Shown here piece after piece: positions 11,259 through 23,467 of a DNA stretch of 64,000 bases. The stretch spans positions 20,794,303 to 20,858,302 of the forward strand of contig NC_092581.1 of the NCBI RefSeq assembly GCF_037975245.1. The letters run 5' to 3'. Every line of letters begins with the position of its first letter. Position 1 is the stretch's first letter. Under the pieces are notes generated by a model. That model was given only the letters and a program-made list of their open reading frames with translations. It had not been told where the DNA came from and searched no databases. Made by a program: the position numbers and the translations under genes. Source of the DNA: Apostichopus japonicus (taxonomy: Eukaryota; Echinodermata; Holothuroidea; Aspidochirotida; Stichopodidae).

Positions 11259-11407
11259 GTAATGTATCTACGGACCTTCGCCAAGCTAATTTACCACTAG
11301 TGAACAGGTCAATCTGCTATGAACAGCTGATAAACAATGGTTATAACACTATAACGGAGAACATGATTTGTGCTGGGTACGATGAAGGAATGGTATCTAC
11401 TTGCCAG
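11259..11407 (+). CDS. Protease A exon 3: S1 pocket, Ser189
   Basis: A 149-base exon between TTGAGCAG and GTAAAT, phase 1 to 0. Cys168 and Cys182 flank Glu-Asn-Met-Ile. The end reads Val-Ser-Thr-Cys-Gln, placing Ser at chymotrypsin position 189 (Thr190, Cys191, Gln192), so the pocket lacks the trypsin Asp189. No in-frame stop. Confidence 0.92.
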
Positions 11408-12346
<939 letters not shown>

Positions 12347-12658
12347 TAAGTGAGTCCGGATTTGCTGTCAACGTCATGTCGTGAATTAAAACAAGTAGAT
12401 TGTACCGTTCTGTTGTTAGAAATTTAATTTCTCCCTGTATTGTGAACTCAGGATAGACAAAAGCCAATAAGCTAACAATGTTAAAACCTGCAAACATTAT
12501 GTCTGTAACATAGGTTAAATGAGATCGAAATGCTTTGTGTTTTCTGTTATACTTCCAAAAGGTAGTGGATAACACAATAACTGGGTGGTTAAATTGACCA
12601 GCTAGTAAATGTAGCAGTAAATTCTTTTACCGGCACAATGTTATTTCCATATATGAAT

Positions 12659-12659
12659 C

Positions 12660-12726
<67 letters not shown>

Positions 12727-12765
12727 GTATATATATATATATATATACATATATGTATATATATA

Positions 12766-12821
<56 letters not shown>
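12659..12821. repeat. (TA)n microsatellite
   Basis: Interrupted TA array about 80 bases upstream of the Frizzled exon. Counterpart arrays lie at 30391-30450 and 52830-52893. Confidence 0.95.
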
Positions 12822-12825
<4 letters not shown>

Positions 12826-12901
12826 CATGTTTAGAAAACCATAATCTCTAATGTTGCCCATCCAGTAAATTATGCTTGATATCATTACTTCTTTTCAACA
12901 G

Positions 12902-13249
12902 ATCCACTTGTGTCTTGTGAATCAATCAACACCGGTTGTGCGCAAAATGTGCCTTATTCTGAAACATTCGCAACATCTCAAGCTGTTGTAGAATCCTTTA
13001 TAGACAGTGTATTTGATGACTATTATGATTATGGCTATTATAGCCATGATGTATCATCCTATTCCACTCGGACATATTGCGACGAGGATGAGGTCAATTC
13101 GATTATGTGTGGATATTTCTTCAAAGACTGTCATGAAGGTATTGTGCCATGCAGAGAGTACTGCGAAAACGTTGTCACCGAATGCTTTAGCGATTACCTC
13201 TGCACATTTCTACCGCACGGGCGTCCTGGTGAGAAATGGTGCATAGAAT
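12902..13249 (+). CDS. Frizzled-type cysteine-rich domain exon, copy A
   Basis: A 348-base exon between TTTTCAACAG and GTAAGT, phase 1-1 (116 codons). It has 11 Cys in Frizzled CRD order: Ser-Cys-Glu-Ser-Ile, Thr-Gly-Cys, Val-Pro-Tyr-Ser-Glu-Thr, Met-Cys-Gly-Tyr-Phe-Phe, then Pro-Cys-Arg-Glu-Tyr-Cys-Glu and late Leu-Cys and Trp-Cys. An Asp/Tyr-rich insert sits about residues 36-48. In vertebrates the Frizzled-LDLa-protease combination is known from corin. Wnt binding is possible but not shown. Confidence 0.9.
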
Positions 13250-13753
13250 GTAAGTTTTGAAAGCAGAAATGGTTTATCTGAATTAAGCATTAACTTGAAT
13301 TAATCTAGTGTAAATCTATATAGCTTACATATTTATGACATAACTTACGTCTAGCAATCTTTTGGAATTAATGTTCTACTGTTTTCATCTAATCACCTGC
13401 AATAGCGTACAACGCTATTAAAAGCAAGCCTTGTTTATGGCGTTATAACTGTCAATGTATGCAATATAATTCCTTTCGTTATTGAATATTGTGCATTTGC
13501 GGAACATTTGTCTTTCCTGATGATATTTACAACACTCTGCTGCTTTGTTGTATCACCGTAATTACTCAACATTTTACAAGGTCGGAGACGTGGAGCATGT
13601 ATTTGTCATGAACGTTTTCGTCGTGGCACAGACATACTTCAAGTATGTTTATAATAATAGGTTTTTTCAACACAACACAAATATAAGTAAACTTATTCGA
13701 TTTTTTTTATTACTTGATAACAAACTTAAATGTGTTTATTGTACTTTCCTTAG
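13250..13753. other. Intron, no feature seen
   Basis: About 500 bases, strongly matching 30880-31381 and 53304-53795. No exon or RNA gene seen. Confidence 0.55.
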
Positions 13754-14116
13754 CGGATGACTTCTGTGGGGCTGATAATATCACTCTGCTTGAGGGAACA
13801 CTTCACAATCTCACCAATCCATTCTATCCCTATTTCAACATCGGAAATCGAGATTGCATTTGGTTTATCTCGGGACCGCCTGGTTTCAATATTGTTATTA
13901 AGTTTTATGAGTTGGCCATCAATCCATATTACCACACACTATCCGTCGGCTATGGAAACGATCCAGATTTGAGAACATCAACGATTGCCAAACTATACGA
14001 TGAACCCCGATTGGTCATCATAGAGAGTGAAAATGGCTGGATCAGATTTGAAACGAGCAACGAGGATTATTACATTGGTTTCTCGGCTGTTCTATTGACG
14101 GCTGATGTATCAAACG
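13754..14116 (+). CDS. CUB domain exon, copy A
   Basis: A 363-base exon between CCTTAG and GTAATG, phase 1-1 (121 codons). The CUB beta-sandwich pattern is visible: Phe-Cys-Gly at the start, Leu-Thr-Asn-Pro-Phe-Tyr-Pro, Arg-Asp-Cys-Ile-Trp, Phe-Glu-Thr-Ser and a hydrophobic Gly-Phe-Ser-Ala-Val end. The Asp-Gly loop that binds calcium in many CUBs is altered (Tyr-Gly-Asn-Asp). By eye this exon differs at 1 base from copy B and 3 from copy C. Confidence 0.92.
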
Positions 14117-14458
14117 GTAATGGGCATTTTAAATTACAACTCATGTAAAAGTACACACGAATTGACTTTAGCTAGTTATATATTTATGTCGCATCGAATT
14201 CCAAGGACAGAGTAGAGATTTTTGTTTACCGAACTGGACTTTTTTTCTATTTCGTTAACCACTGCAGGTAGCCTTGAGCTTTGCATTAGGCCAGAAATAC
14301 AACTGGTAGAATCAATACTTACAAGCTATATCATATGTCAATCAATTGTATTGTTTATCTGCACGTAAGACGTAGTGAAGGTAACCAGTTTTAAATGATC
14401 ATGAAAATATTTCAATCTCAGTCTTACGGTCGTGTTATCATGATATGTTCCTCGACAG

Positions 14459-14575
14459 TTTCGTTCCCGTGTCATAACAACAGCTTAATCTGTGAAGGCA
14501 TCTGCTTACCTGAATCCTGGATTTGTGATAACGTTCCTGACTGTCTTCTTGGCCAAGATGAATACAATTGTGATG
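14459..14575 (+). CDS. LDLa module 6 exon
   Basis: A 117-base exon between TCGACAG and GTGAAT, phase 1-1. Phe-Pro-Cys-His-Asn, Ile-Cys-Leu-Pro-Glu, Ile-Cys-Asp, Gln-Asp-Glu-Tyr-Asn-Cys. Asp-Asn replaces the usual Asp-Gly and Gly-Gln-Asp-Glu replaces Gly-Glu-Asp-Glu. Confidence 0.88.
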
Positions 14576-14849
14576 GTGAATAACCCTTTATGTATAATTA
14601 TTTCCTTTCTTCATTATCTGACACTACTTTGCATGTGATAACTGCCGTTTGAGCTGGTTACACTATTTCCTGGACAGTAGTGTGTCAGTTTTAGAGTATA
14701 TGTGTCGATTACTTAATTGTCTTCGTTGAAAGTCGATGGTATATAACTATAATGTAAACAAAGGCCACGTGTATAAAGAACATTAATAAATTAATAAAAA
14801 GAATAAAATGACTAAGAAATGTTGTATTTAATTTATATGGATATGTATG

Positions 14850-14856
<7 letters not shown>

Positions 14857-14935
<79 letters not shown>

Positions 14936-14964
14936 AATATATATATATATAAATATATATATAT
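14857..14964. repeat. (TA)n microsatellite abutting a 3' splice site
   Basis: The TA array ends about 14 bases before the acceptor of the next LDLa exon, so it occupies the branch-point zone. Confidence 0.93.
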
Positions 14965-14978
14965 TATACCCTTTTTAG

Positions 14979-15101
14979 GCACGTGTTCCTCATCACAGTT
15001 TGAGTGTTATGATGGTTCATGTATACCCGAATCCTGGCTATGTGATCATTTTCAAGATTGCAGCGAAAATGAAGACGAGGATGGAGAGAACTGCCAAATA
15101 T
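14979..15101 (+). CDS. LDLa module 7 exon
   Basis: A 123-base exon between CCTTTTTAG and GTAAGC, phase 1-1 (41 codons). Cys-Ser-Ser-Ser-Gln-Phe-Glu-Cys, Tyr-Asp-Gly-Ser-Cys-Ile-Pro, Leu-Cys-Asp-His, Glu-Asp-Glu-Asp-Gly-Glu-Asn-Cys. Almost identical copies are at 32576 and 40955. Confidence 0.92.
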
Positions 15102-15389
15102 GTAAGCTCTTTTCGTTTTGCATCGATTTTTATCCAGTCTGTACTGTAAACAGTAAAAACTGGTTAATTTCATTTGGCAATGTCTCTGTCGAGAAATGGA
15201 GCATTCACGCATAAGTGACTACTTGCTTCCTACGCATTCTTGTGATCCAGATAGCATAATATAAAGTTGGCCTCTCACGCATGCACAACAAGCACAACAT
15301 AAACGAGAGATTTTAACTAAAGAAAACCAATCTAAACTACATGTTGCACTTTCGAGGGAAATTAAAAATTATTAAGATAACAAATACAC

Positions 15390-15838
15390 AACTATGTATG
15401 AGATAATTTCTAAAGAAAGTAATGTGTCACATTTGTTTCCGGAAGCAACTCTGATGTTAAACGTTAACATGACTTATATGACTGTAGAGAAGCATTGAAA
15501 AAACAAAATGTTCTGTAATTTCCTTTGAACATGAAAAGAATTATAGGTATTATCTGCCCTATACGTTGAATGGATTGAATTATGTAAATGCGACATGCTA
15601 AGATAGGTTACTGTATCTAAAACTGTTAGCTAAATCATATAATACTTACACAAAACATACTAAGGGAAAACAAACAGGAATGCTAACTTATAAATTATTG
15701 GAATTAATATTGATGGAGATTGATCCAAAAAGAACCAAACTTAATAAACGTCTCTTTAGATATGATTGTGTCTTGACGTCTTTGTTTGTGATGGGTACGA
15801 GGACTGTAACTCTGGAGAAGACGAGGAATTGTGCAATG
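15390..15838 (+). pseudogene. Non-coding module ending in a half LDLa exon (copy 1 of 4)
   Basis: A block with the words AGCATTGAAAAAA, TGAACATGAA and CTTATACGTTGAATG that ends in a relic of an LDLa exon at 15781-15838: Val-Cys-Asp-Gly-Tyr-Glu-Asp-Cys, Gly-Glu-Asp-Glu, Leu-Cys-Asn and a GTATG donor. The 5' half and acceptor are gone. The block recurs near 19.99, 32.99 and 41.30 kb. Confidence 0.75.
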
Positions 15839-15950
15839 GTATGTTTTATTGAAATAGCTTATTGACGATGGGTGCAATATCAAATGGTTTACGAGACTTA
15901 ATGCAGAGAAGAACTTAAAGGTCATCAGCATTTGCACCAAATAAGCTATA

Positions 15951-16410
15951 AAGTCAAATAAGGTCACCTAAGCTACAACTTAGACAAACATTTTAATACC
16001 ACCGACAAACTAACATTACCCACTTAAACACAAATATTCTAGAAAGTCAAGTAATGGTCACAATAATGGCTACAATTTAAAGAAACATTTTAATACCCCA
16101 CACAAATTATTATTACTCACTTAAATACAAATATGCTAGAAAATTAAATAATGGTCACCCAAGCTACAATATAAACAAAGATTTTAATACCCCACACAAA
16201 TTATTATTACTCACTTAAATGCAAATATGCTAAATAGTTAAATAATGGTCGTCCAAGCTACAATTTAAACAAACATTTTAATACCACCCACAAACCATTA
16301 TTACTCATTTAAATACAAATATGCTAAAAAGTCAAATAATGGTCACGTGGTCCATCTTCAAGAAGCATTTTACTACCACCTTCAAGATATTTTTCCTCAC
16401 TGAAACATAT
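15951..16410. repeat. Imperfect tandem repeat, units about 85-100 bp
   Basis: Units share ACATTTTAATACCACC, CAAATTATTATTACTCACTT, AAATACAAATATGCTA and TAATGGTCAC. About five units are present. The family recurs at 16786-16928, 20560-20830, 33540-34040 and 41840-42060, always next to a whole or half LDLa exon. Confidence 0.85.
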
Positions 16411-16500
16411 TTTGTCCAATACATCACTTTCACTTTTTTTTTCTGGAAGTCATTTGTAATTCATAGTTAATACCTATAATCTTTGTTTTGTATTATTTAG

Positions 16501-16617
16501 TTACCACCTGTTATCCAGGCAGCTTTAATTGCTACGATGGAAACTGCATTCCAGACTTTTTAGTTTGTGATGGTTACGAAGACTGTAACTATGGAGAAGA
16601 TGAGGAATGGTGCAATG
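16501..16617 (+). CDS. LDLa module 8 exon
   Basis: A 117-base exon between TTATTTAG and GTATGT, phase 1-1. Cys-Tyr-Pro-Gly-Ser-Phe-Asn-Cys, Asn-Cys-Ile-Pro-Asp, Val-Cys-Asp-Gly, Gly-Glu-Asp-Glu-Glu-Trp-Cys. The unit about 16340-16640 is repeated at about 16870-17140, so LDLa8 and LDLa9 are a recent exon duplication. Confidence 0.93.
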
Positions 16618-16785
16618 GTATGTTATATGATAATAGCTTATTGACGATGGTGCAATTTAAAATGGTATTTTTAGTTTTAGTTTAAGTTATGTTTATAAAG
16701 ACTTAATGCAGAAAAAAAATTAAAAGTGTATTCTGGTGACAGACAATGTGAGTTATATTGAGAAAGAAAAAAGGTCAACAAGCTA

Positions 16786-16928
16786 CAATTGAAACAAACA
16801 TTTTAATACCACCCACAAAATATTATTCCTCACTTCAATGCAAATATGCTAAAAAGTCAAATAATGGTCACGTGGTCCATCTCAAGAAGCATTTTACTAC
16901 CACCTTCAAGATATTTTTCCTCACTGAA
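16786..16928. repeat. Further copies of the 85-100 bp repeat
   Basis: About one and a half units between the two duplicated LDLa exons, including the same ATGGTCACGTGGTCCATC segment as near 16340. Confidence 0.8.
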
Positions 16929-17012
16929 ACATGTTTTATCTCGTACAACACATTCATTGTCATTTGTAATTCATAGTTAATACCTATAATTTTGTTTTGT
17001 ATTATAATTTAG

Positions 17013-17129
17013 TTACCACCTGTTATCCAGGGAGCTTTAATTGCTACGATGGAAACTGCATTCCAGACTATTTAGTTTGTGATGGTTACGAAGACTGTAA
17101 CTCTGGGGAGGATGAATACGGTTGCAACG
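17013..17129 (+). CDS. LDLa module 9 exon
   Basis: A 117-base exon between ATAATTTAG and GTATGC, phase 1-1. Duplicate of LDLa8 with few changes (Phe to Tyr after Pro-Asp; Tyr-Gly to Ser-Gly; Glu-Trp to Tyr-Gly). No in-frame Met. Confidence 0.93.
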
Positions 17130-17395
17130 GTATGCTCTACAATATATAATTCATATAATTACAATGAATCAAGTACTGCTAATGGGTTTATTGTAAAACT
17201 CAGTTACCCTTGATGTTACGAAATTTGATCTTACCAGGCTTGCGACAGAAATAATATCCAACTTGAGTAATATTCGATAATATACATTAAATTAGTATGC
17301 AGCCCACATGAATTCTTCCTTAAAAGTAATTATATGTATTTGAAATTTCGGAGCACCTTTGAAAATGACCCACATTCAAAGAAATTAATATATCT

Positions 17396-18241
17396 TGTGA
17401 AATATATAATAGATTTACTCCTTACAAAACGTTTATACGTAAGATTTTAAGCTGTAGCATGCAACCTTCTTAACCGTAAAAGTTTAATTTGGCTGTGTTG
17501 ATTCCGTGAGATATCGTGCAAACATCCCACAACTAAGCGAAATATATAATAGATTTACTCCTTACAAAATGTTTATACGTATGATTTTAAGCTGTAGCAT
17601 GCAATCTTTCTTAACCGTAAACGTTTAATTTGGCTGTGTTGATTCCGTGAGATATCGTACAAACATCCCACAACTAAGCGAAATATATAATAGATTTACT
17701 CCTTACAAAACGTTTATACGTATGATTTTAAGCTGTAGCATGCAATCTTTCTTAACCGTAAAAGTTTAATTTGGCTGTGTTGATTCCGTGAGATATCGTA
17801 CAAACATCCCACAACTAAGCGAAATATATAATAGATTTACTCCTTACAAAATGTTTATACGTATGATTTTAAGCTGTAGCATGCAATCTTTCTTAACCGT
17901 AAACGTTTAATTTGGCTGTGTTGATTCTGTGAGATATCGTACAAACATCCCACAACTAAGCGAAATATATAATAGATTTACTCCTTACAAAACGTTTATA
18001 CGTATGATTTTAAGCTGTAGCATGCAATCTTTCTTAACCGTAAAAGTTTAATTTGGCTGTGTTGATTCCGTGAGATATCGTACAAACATCCCACAACTAA
18101 GCGAAATATATAATAGATTTACTCCTTACAAAACGTTTATACGTATGATTTTAAGCTGTAGCATGCAATCTTTCTTAACCGTAAAAGTTTAATTTGGCTG
18201 TGTTGATTCCGTGAGATATCGTACAAACATCCCACAACTAA
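17396..18241. repeat. Minisatellite/satellite, 141-bp unit, six copies
   Basis: Six head-to-tail units begin near 17396, 17537, 17678, 17819, 17960 and 18101. Each carries GAAATATATAATAGATTTAC, TTTAAGCTGTAGCATGCAA, GGCTGTGTTGATTC and CATCCCACAACTAA. Units differ at only a few positions (CGTTTATACG/TGTTTATACG, AAAGTTTAAT/AACGTTTAAT), which implies recent homogenisation. The last unit ends about 24 bases before a CUB exon. Confidence 0.95.
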
Positions 18242-18264
18242 GTGCTCGCTCCTTTTCTCGACAG

Positions 18265-18618
18265 CTCATGTAGAAGAAATCTTCGTCCTTACATCTTACA
18301 ACTTTACATCACCTAATTACCCATCCGTCTATCCGAATAACCATCGAACATCCATTGTTTTCTCAACTTTTGAAAACTCCAGGCTAAGCCTTAGTTTCGA
18401 TTTCATCAAAACCGAAGTTGGCTATGATTTTGTAAATGTTGCCAATGGAAATAATACAGATTATGCTCATCTTCTAAACTGGTCAGGCGGACCATCGTAT
18501 AATGAGCTGAAGGTTTTATCAGCTGGGAATTCTTTGTGGTTTACATTCAAAACAGACGGAAGTGTAGTCGATACTGGTTATTCTGCCCTCGTGGAAGTTA
18601 TCAACCGCACAGACAGTG
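18265..18618 (+). CDS. CUB domain exon (type 2), gene 1
   Basis: A 354-base exon between CTCGACAG and GTATTT, phase 1-1 (118 codons). Ser-Pro-Asn-Tyr-Pro, Phe-Asp-Phe-Ile-Lys, Gly-Tyr-Asp-Phe, Trp-Ser-Gly-Gly-Pro, Phe-Lys-Thr-Asp-Gly and Gly-Tyr-Ser-Ala mark a CUB fold. It lacks the N-terminal Cys pair of classical CUBs. The closest relative here is the exon at 57023. No in-frame early Met. Confidence 0.92.
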
Positions 18619-19474
18619 GTATTTATTTTAGTTTTCTGTTATAGAGCAGGTATTATTTCCCTGCATACATTTTAATAAAATGTGAGCATTTGTTTTTCAT
18701 CCCAGAAACATCCAAACACTTTTTTTGGATATTTCTCCTAATACATGCAGAATTGTGGTAATTAAACCAATGTTATTGTCAAAACAAGATGAATTAGTTA
18801 TCATGTCTACATAAGACCTCTAATTGTGCAAACAATTTTATCCAATAATTGAAGGACATTTACGTACCCCGTATTGCTTAAACTATTTGTACAACTCGTT
18901 TAGAGCGTCTGTAGTAATTATTGCCTTCTAATTTGACACCATCCTATATAACTCAACAACCGATGTATCGTTACGTGCAATCGTGTATTAGCTATTACGC
19001 TTTTAGTTGAAGGCAATCGCTATTAGCGGAACGCAATTAGCTGAACGCAAACATTGATACTTTATACCAATATATTTATGCATTTTACCGAAAGGGCTCT
19101 TTTGTGTCGGTTTAATGTCTGTTAACTTTGTATTATATTTTATGATAGCAATTTTTATATCTCTCCTGTGTTAGGCTATCAGACGAGCCAATTTTTCATG
19201 CCATTTACATAGCATTCATCTAGTTACCAAGTTTCAGCTAGATTCTGATAAAGTTTCTCTCTGCCTTTACAAACCCAAATGTTGGCATATCATTTACTTT
19301 TTTGATTAGTCACGAAAATCTATCATATTTATTGTTCATTACCAGTATCTAGCTATAAATGAGTAGATCAACTTGAGGCACTTAAACCATACATTACCAT
19401 TGAACTGCGAATTGCCAAAAAATAGTTATATGAAAGCTAAAAGCAATGACTGGGATCATGTTTGTTTATTCCAG
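18619..19474. other. Intron, no feature seen
   Basis: About 850 bases of AT-rich sequence with no exon, RNA gene or clear repeat. Confidence 0.5.
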
Positions 19475-19597
19475 TTTTAGACTGTGATGGAACCTTCGAT
19501 TGCATGATAGGAGTATGCCTGCCTAGAGATGGAGTGTGTGATGGGATCACAAATTGTCAAAACTTCATTGATGAAAGCGAAGAAGCTTGCAATGCAT
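19475..19597 (+). CDS. LDLa module 10 exon (divergent)
   Basis: A 123-base exon between TATTCCAG and GTGAGT, phase 1-1. Leu-Asp-Cys, Phe-Asp-Cys-Met, Val-Cys-Leu-Pro, Val-Cys-Asp-Gly, Asn-Cys-Gln, then Asp-Glu-Ser-Glu-Glu-Ala-Cys. It has the LDLa spacing but a weaker calcium site. The nearest relative is the broken exon at 57764. Confidence 0.85.
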
Positions 19598-19989
19598 GTG
19601 AGTATACTGATTTCCGAGAAATCACTAAAGCGCCTAATTTTAAATTCTCCTTTTCTACAGCGAGGACTTGCGTCTTGACTCATTTTAGCCTTATATTCAA
19701 ATTTGATCAAATTTACATTTACTTTATAAGGGCTAATCAAACTTAGCAATGAGGGGCTATGAAAACAAACTAAACAGATCACATTGAGTTAAATGATGGC
19801 GACAGCTACGTAATCTAATATTATTATATTTTTAATAAGCTATAACAAAGAGGGCACAAGATGATTTTTCTTTTGCTATTTCGTTATATTATTATGCAAA
19901 TGGATCAAGATATAATAGAAAGGTAAAAACCGAAGCTAGAGTGAGTTACTATGTAGTAGTTTATGTTCTATTCGATCATTAATAATGCA

Positions 19990-20448
19990 TGTAGTATCAG
20001 ATATTTCCTAAAGAAAATAATCTCTCCCATACGTTTTAAGGAAGCAACTCTGATATGAAACATTCACTTGACCTATATGGCAGCAGAGAAGCATTGAAAA
20101 AAAAGGTATTCTGTATTGCCTGTTGAACATGAATAGAATTATAGGTATTTGTCGGGCCTTATACGTTGAATGGATTGAATTATATAAATGCAAGATTCTT
20201 AAATAGGTTACTGTATCTAAAACTGTTAGCTAAATCAAAAAACAAATACACAAACGAACACAACATACTGAGGGAGACAAACAGGAATGGTAAATTCTAA
20301 ATTATTGGCATTAATATTAATTGAGATTAGTTCCAAAAGAACCAGACTTAAATAAGTGTCTCTTTTAACATGATTGTGTCTTGACTTCTTTGTTTGTGAT
20401 GGCTACGGATACTTTAATTATGGAGAAGGTGACGAATGGTGCTATGGT
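19990..20448 (+). pseudogene. Non-coding module ending in a half LDLa exon (copy 2 of 4)
   Basis: Repeats the 15390 block. The relic at about 20391-20448 still reads Val-Cys-Asp-Gly-Tyr-Gly but the next Cys is lost (Tyr-Phe-Asn-Tyr) and Gly-Glu-Asp-Glu has become Gly-Glu-Gly-Asp. There is no acceptor or first half. Confidence 0.75.
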
Positions 20449-20559
20449 ATGTTATATGGTAATTGCATATTAACGATGGTGCAATCTAAAATGGTATTTT
20501 CAGTATAAGTAATGCTTATGAAGACTTTATGTAGAGAAGAACTTAGTTTTGGCACGAAA

Positions 20560-20830
20560 TATGCTAGAAATTCATCCAACCTACAACTTAAACAAACATT
20601 TTAATACCACCCATAAAGTATTATTCCTCACTAAAATGCAACTATGCCAGAAAGGTAAATAATGGTCACCCAAGCTACAACTTAAAAAAACATTTTAATA
20701 CCACCCACAAATTATTATTTCTCACTTAAATGCAACTATGCTAGAAAGTTAAATATTGGTCACCCAAGCTACAACTTAAACAAACATTTCAATACCACCC
20801 ACAAAGTATTATTCCTCACTGAAACATATT
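20560..20830. repeat. 85-100 bp repeat, about three units
   Basis: Same family as 15951-16410, with the ATGGTCACCCAAGCTACAAC spacer between units. Confidence 0.8.
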
Positions 20831-22165
20831 TTTCTAACATAGCACTCCTTGTAGTGTGTACGTAATCTGAAGGCAAAATTACCAGGAACTCCTTTTGCAA
20901 ATTTTAGCATTCTTAACTTTGAGGCCAATGATGGTGACATAAAAATAGCGTAATGTCTGGTGTACATGAACAGATGTAATGATGATGGGGCGTCAGCACA
21001 AGGCCGATGAAAGAGCAACACCGGGTCCTATACGATTGATTGGAGTCCGTAAGTGTAAATCTCATGCGAGATGTCAATAGAAGTTGCCCAAAAATTTGAT
21101 TAATGAAGTAAAATATTTCCACGTATTTCTTGCTTTTGTATTAATATAAGTTTAAGAAATGCTAACTGTTAACTTACACACTAACTTGGACCAACGGAGG
21201 CACTTTTTACTTATGAAAAGGGACCATGTATAGAAGCCTGGGGCACGTGCTCCCGGCTCCGCCTCCCCTGGTCAAACTAAAGCAGCGTAAAGGACCGCGC
21301 AAAAATTTATACACGCATTCATCCATTGTAAAATGAAAATGCAATGTATTTATAAGCTCATCTTTCCTTTAATTCTAAATGAACCATTCAATATAGAGTG
21401 CTTGACTTAAGAGGGTGTACCTGAGCAAGCAACAAAGGCAACGATTGCCCTTGCTGCAAATATACTTTAACCAGTATTGTTTGACTGTCATACAAAGTTC
21501 ACTCTGCCAAATGCTCCTCATGAGGAGGGTGGTTGGAGTAATCGTAATCTATTCAAGTTTATTAAAATTCCAATATAAATACATAAAAGTGCATATTTAT
21601 AAATAGAATGTAAAAACATAGGGAAAAGTTATCAAGGTTAAATAGTTAAACAGCAATGACGACGTGTAGAAAATAATAAATCTTACGTTGATGAAAGAAT
21701 TAGAGTTAATTTTGAGGTACAAAACACTGAACAAATATCGCAGCCCTATGACAAAAAGTTTTTTTAAACGTACAGTTCGAAAACTGTCATAGCAGGGACT
21801 GTGGTACATTTTTTTTCTCACAAAGCAAATATAAAATTCAAATATAACTGCTTGCATACACTTTCCACTTCGGTGAATTTGCTGAAGCCCGCCCAATCGA
21901 GAATATTTGTTTAAGAAATTTGCTTTGGTTTTACTGTTCGCCACGATGTTGGTTTCTATTCACTGTGTTGATAACCAGTCAAAACTTTGTTAAGTTCACT
22001 TGCAAGCAAGATGCAGTTTGTTGGCCGTGTCATAGCATCCACAGTCTAACTGTACAAAACTAGATAATTCAAGGACTCTATGTGAGTTGAATGTTGACAT
22101 GAAATGAATCTATAGCCTCTAATTAATATCCGCAGGAACATTGAAGTAACTCCCTGCATAAGCTA

Positions 22166-22530
22166 GTGTATGATTTAATGTGTGGATATAGGTTCCGCAA
22201 TGTGCGGGGTACACGTTAGTTCCTGATATGCTTTCATGTTGCATTGTTGGTTAGGTCCGATATGATAATAAGCATTTAATTTACATGCTAGGCTAGGAAT
22301 GTACATTTTGGTATAGAAAGCCCTAGTGAGGCTGATGTGTATGATTTAATGTGTGGGTATAGGTTCCGCAATATGCGAGGTACATATTAGGTGATACAAT
22401 GTGCATCGTTCACTAGTTCCTGATATTCTTTCATGTTGCATTGTTGGTTAGGTCTGATATGATACATAAACATTTAATTTACATGCTAGGCTAGGAATGT
22501 ACATTTTGGTAGGTTGCCCTAGTGAGGCTT
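22166..22530. repeat. Two-copy direct repeat, about 175-190 bp
   Basis: Two consecutive units with GTGTATGATTTAATGTGTGG, AGGTTCCGCAAT, TTCATGTTGCATTGTTGG and CATGCTAGGCTAGGAATG. The second has an extra ATTAGGTGATACAATGTGCA segment. Present also near 43410-43770. Confidence 0.8.
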
Positions 22531-22899
22531 ATGTAGTAGGCATATAGGCTAGCTGGCTTGGCCAATATTGTTATAAGCCTATGTGGTTCAAGCTGTAGAC
22601 TAAGTGCATTTGTGATGAATTAAAATGAGCCAGTCTCGCTCTCAGGATAGCTGCATTATTATGTTCCTATATCCTATTGTGGGATGTGGGCTAGCAACTG
22701 TGATTTTCTATCCTTAAGTGATGTTGTTTGTTGTTAGTGATTCGGTTTATAAACAGAAATATTCAGAGTATTCATACTGCTTAAACAATAACAAAGTATT
22801 GTTGCATTGTATTGTTAAAGGTCAATATTCTCAATGAGAAAGTGGTTGCTTTGGTAACCAGTCTTATTGCCATGATCGTTCATTTCCACATGCATGGGT

Positions 22900-22945
22900 G
22901 GGATTACGGGGGGGGCAAGAGGGGGCATATGCCCCCCCCCCCCAC
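22900..22945. repeat. G-run/C-run palindrome
   Basis: A G-run, then GAGGGGGCATATGCCCCC and a C-run. GGGGGCATATGCCCCC is a perfect 16-bp palindrome. Likely the end of an old non-autonomous transposon. The same sequence lies at about 44140-44178. Confidence 0.7.
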
Positions 22946-23467
22946 TTTTCCCAGACCTTAGTTCACTTTTTTTGTCGTTTTTGCAGACAAATGTGCACAA
23001 CCCTAATCGAAATTATTCCGCCACAACAACTATCAAATGAGCCAATTTGTTTCGAATCTAAGTCGAATTTGTGTTTAACATCGTAACATGTAGCATGCAG
23101 AATAACTGGAGCTGGAGCTAGCACATGGTTCGCCGCACAGGTTACGAATCCTGGAGCTAACACACTAGCGATTAAATTCTGCATGTGATGAATCCGCGGC
23201 ATGTGCTACAGTCTTAGCTTCAGGAATTGATTTTCAACGTTGCTGCTCTACTGAATGCGTTGAATAACTTACTCCAGGGAAACGATTTACGAAAGCCAGA
23301 TTTGCATATTGGGAATATCAATAATTAAATTCAATACACTGGCACGTGACACCCCCCTACCCCGTGTAATTCAACAATATGCAATGGCAATGCCGATGTA
23401 ATTTCTTTACTGCTCGAAATCCTTGAATGATGCATGCAAATCGAGTAATGTAAATTACAAATTGGCA

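Noticed and set aside
13750-13935. A 61-codon minus-strand gene, identical in three copies
   Set aside because: It is the antisense shadow of the CUB exon, and the identity follows from the exon.
21597-21944. A 115-codon minus-strand gene, also at 42846-43145
   Set aside because: AT-rich chance frame with no recognised motif; shared only through the large duplication.
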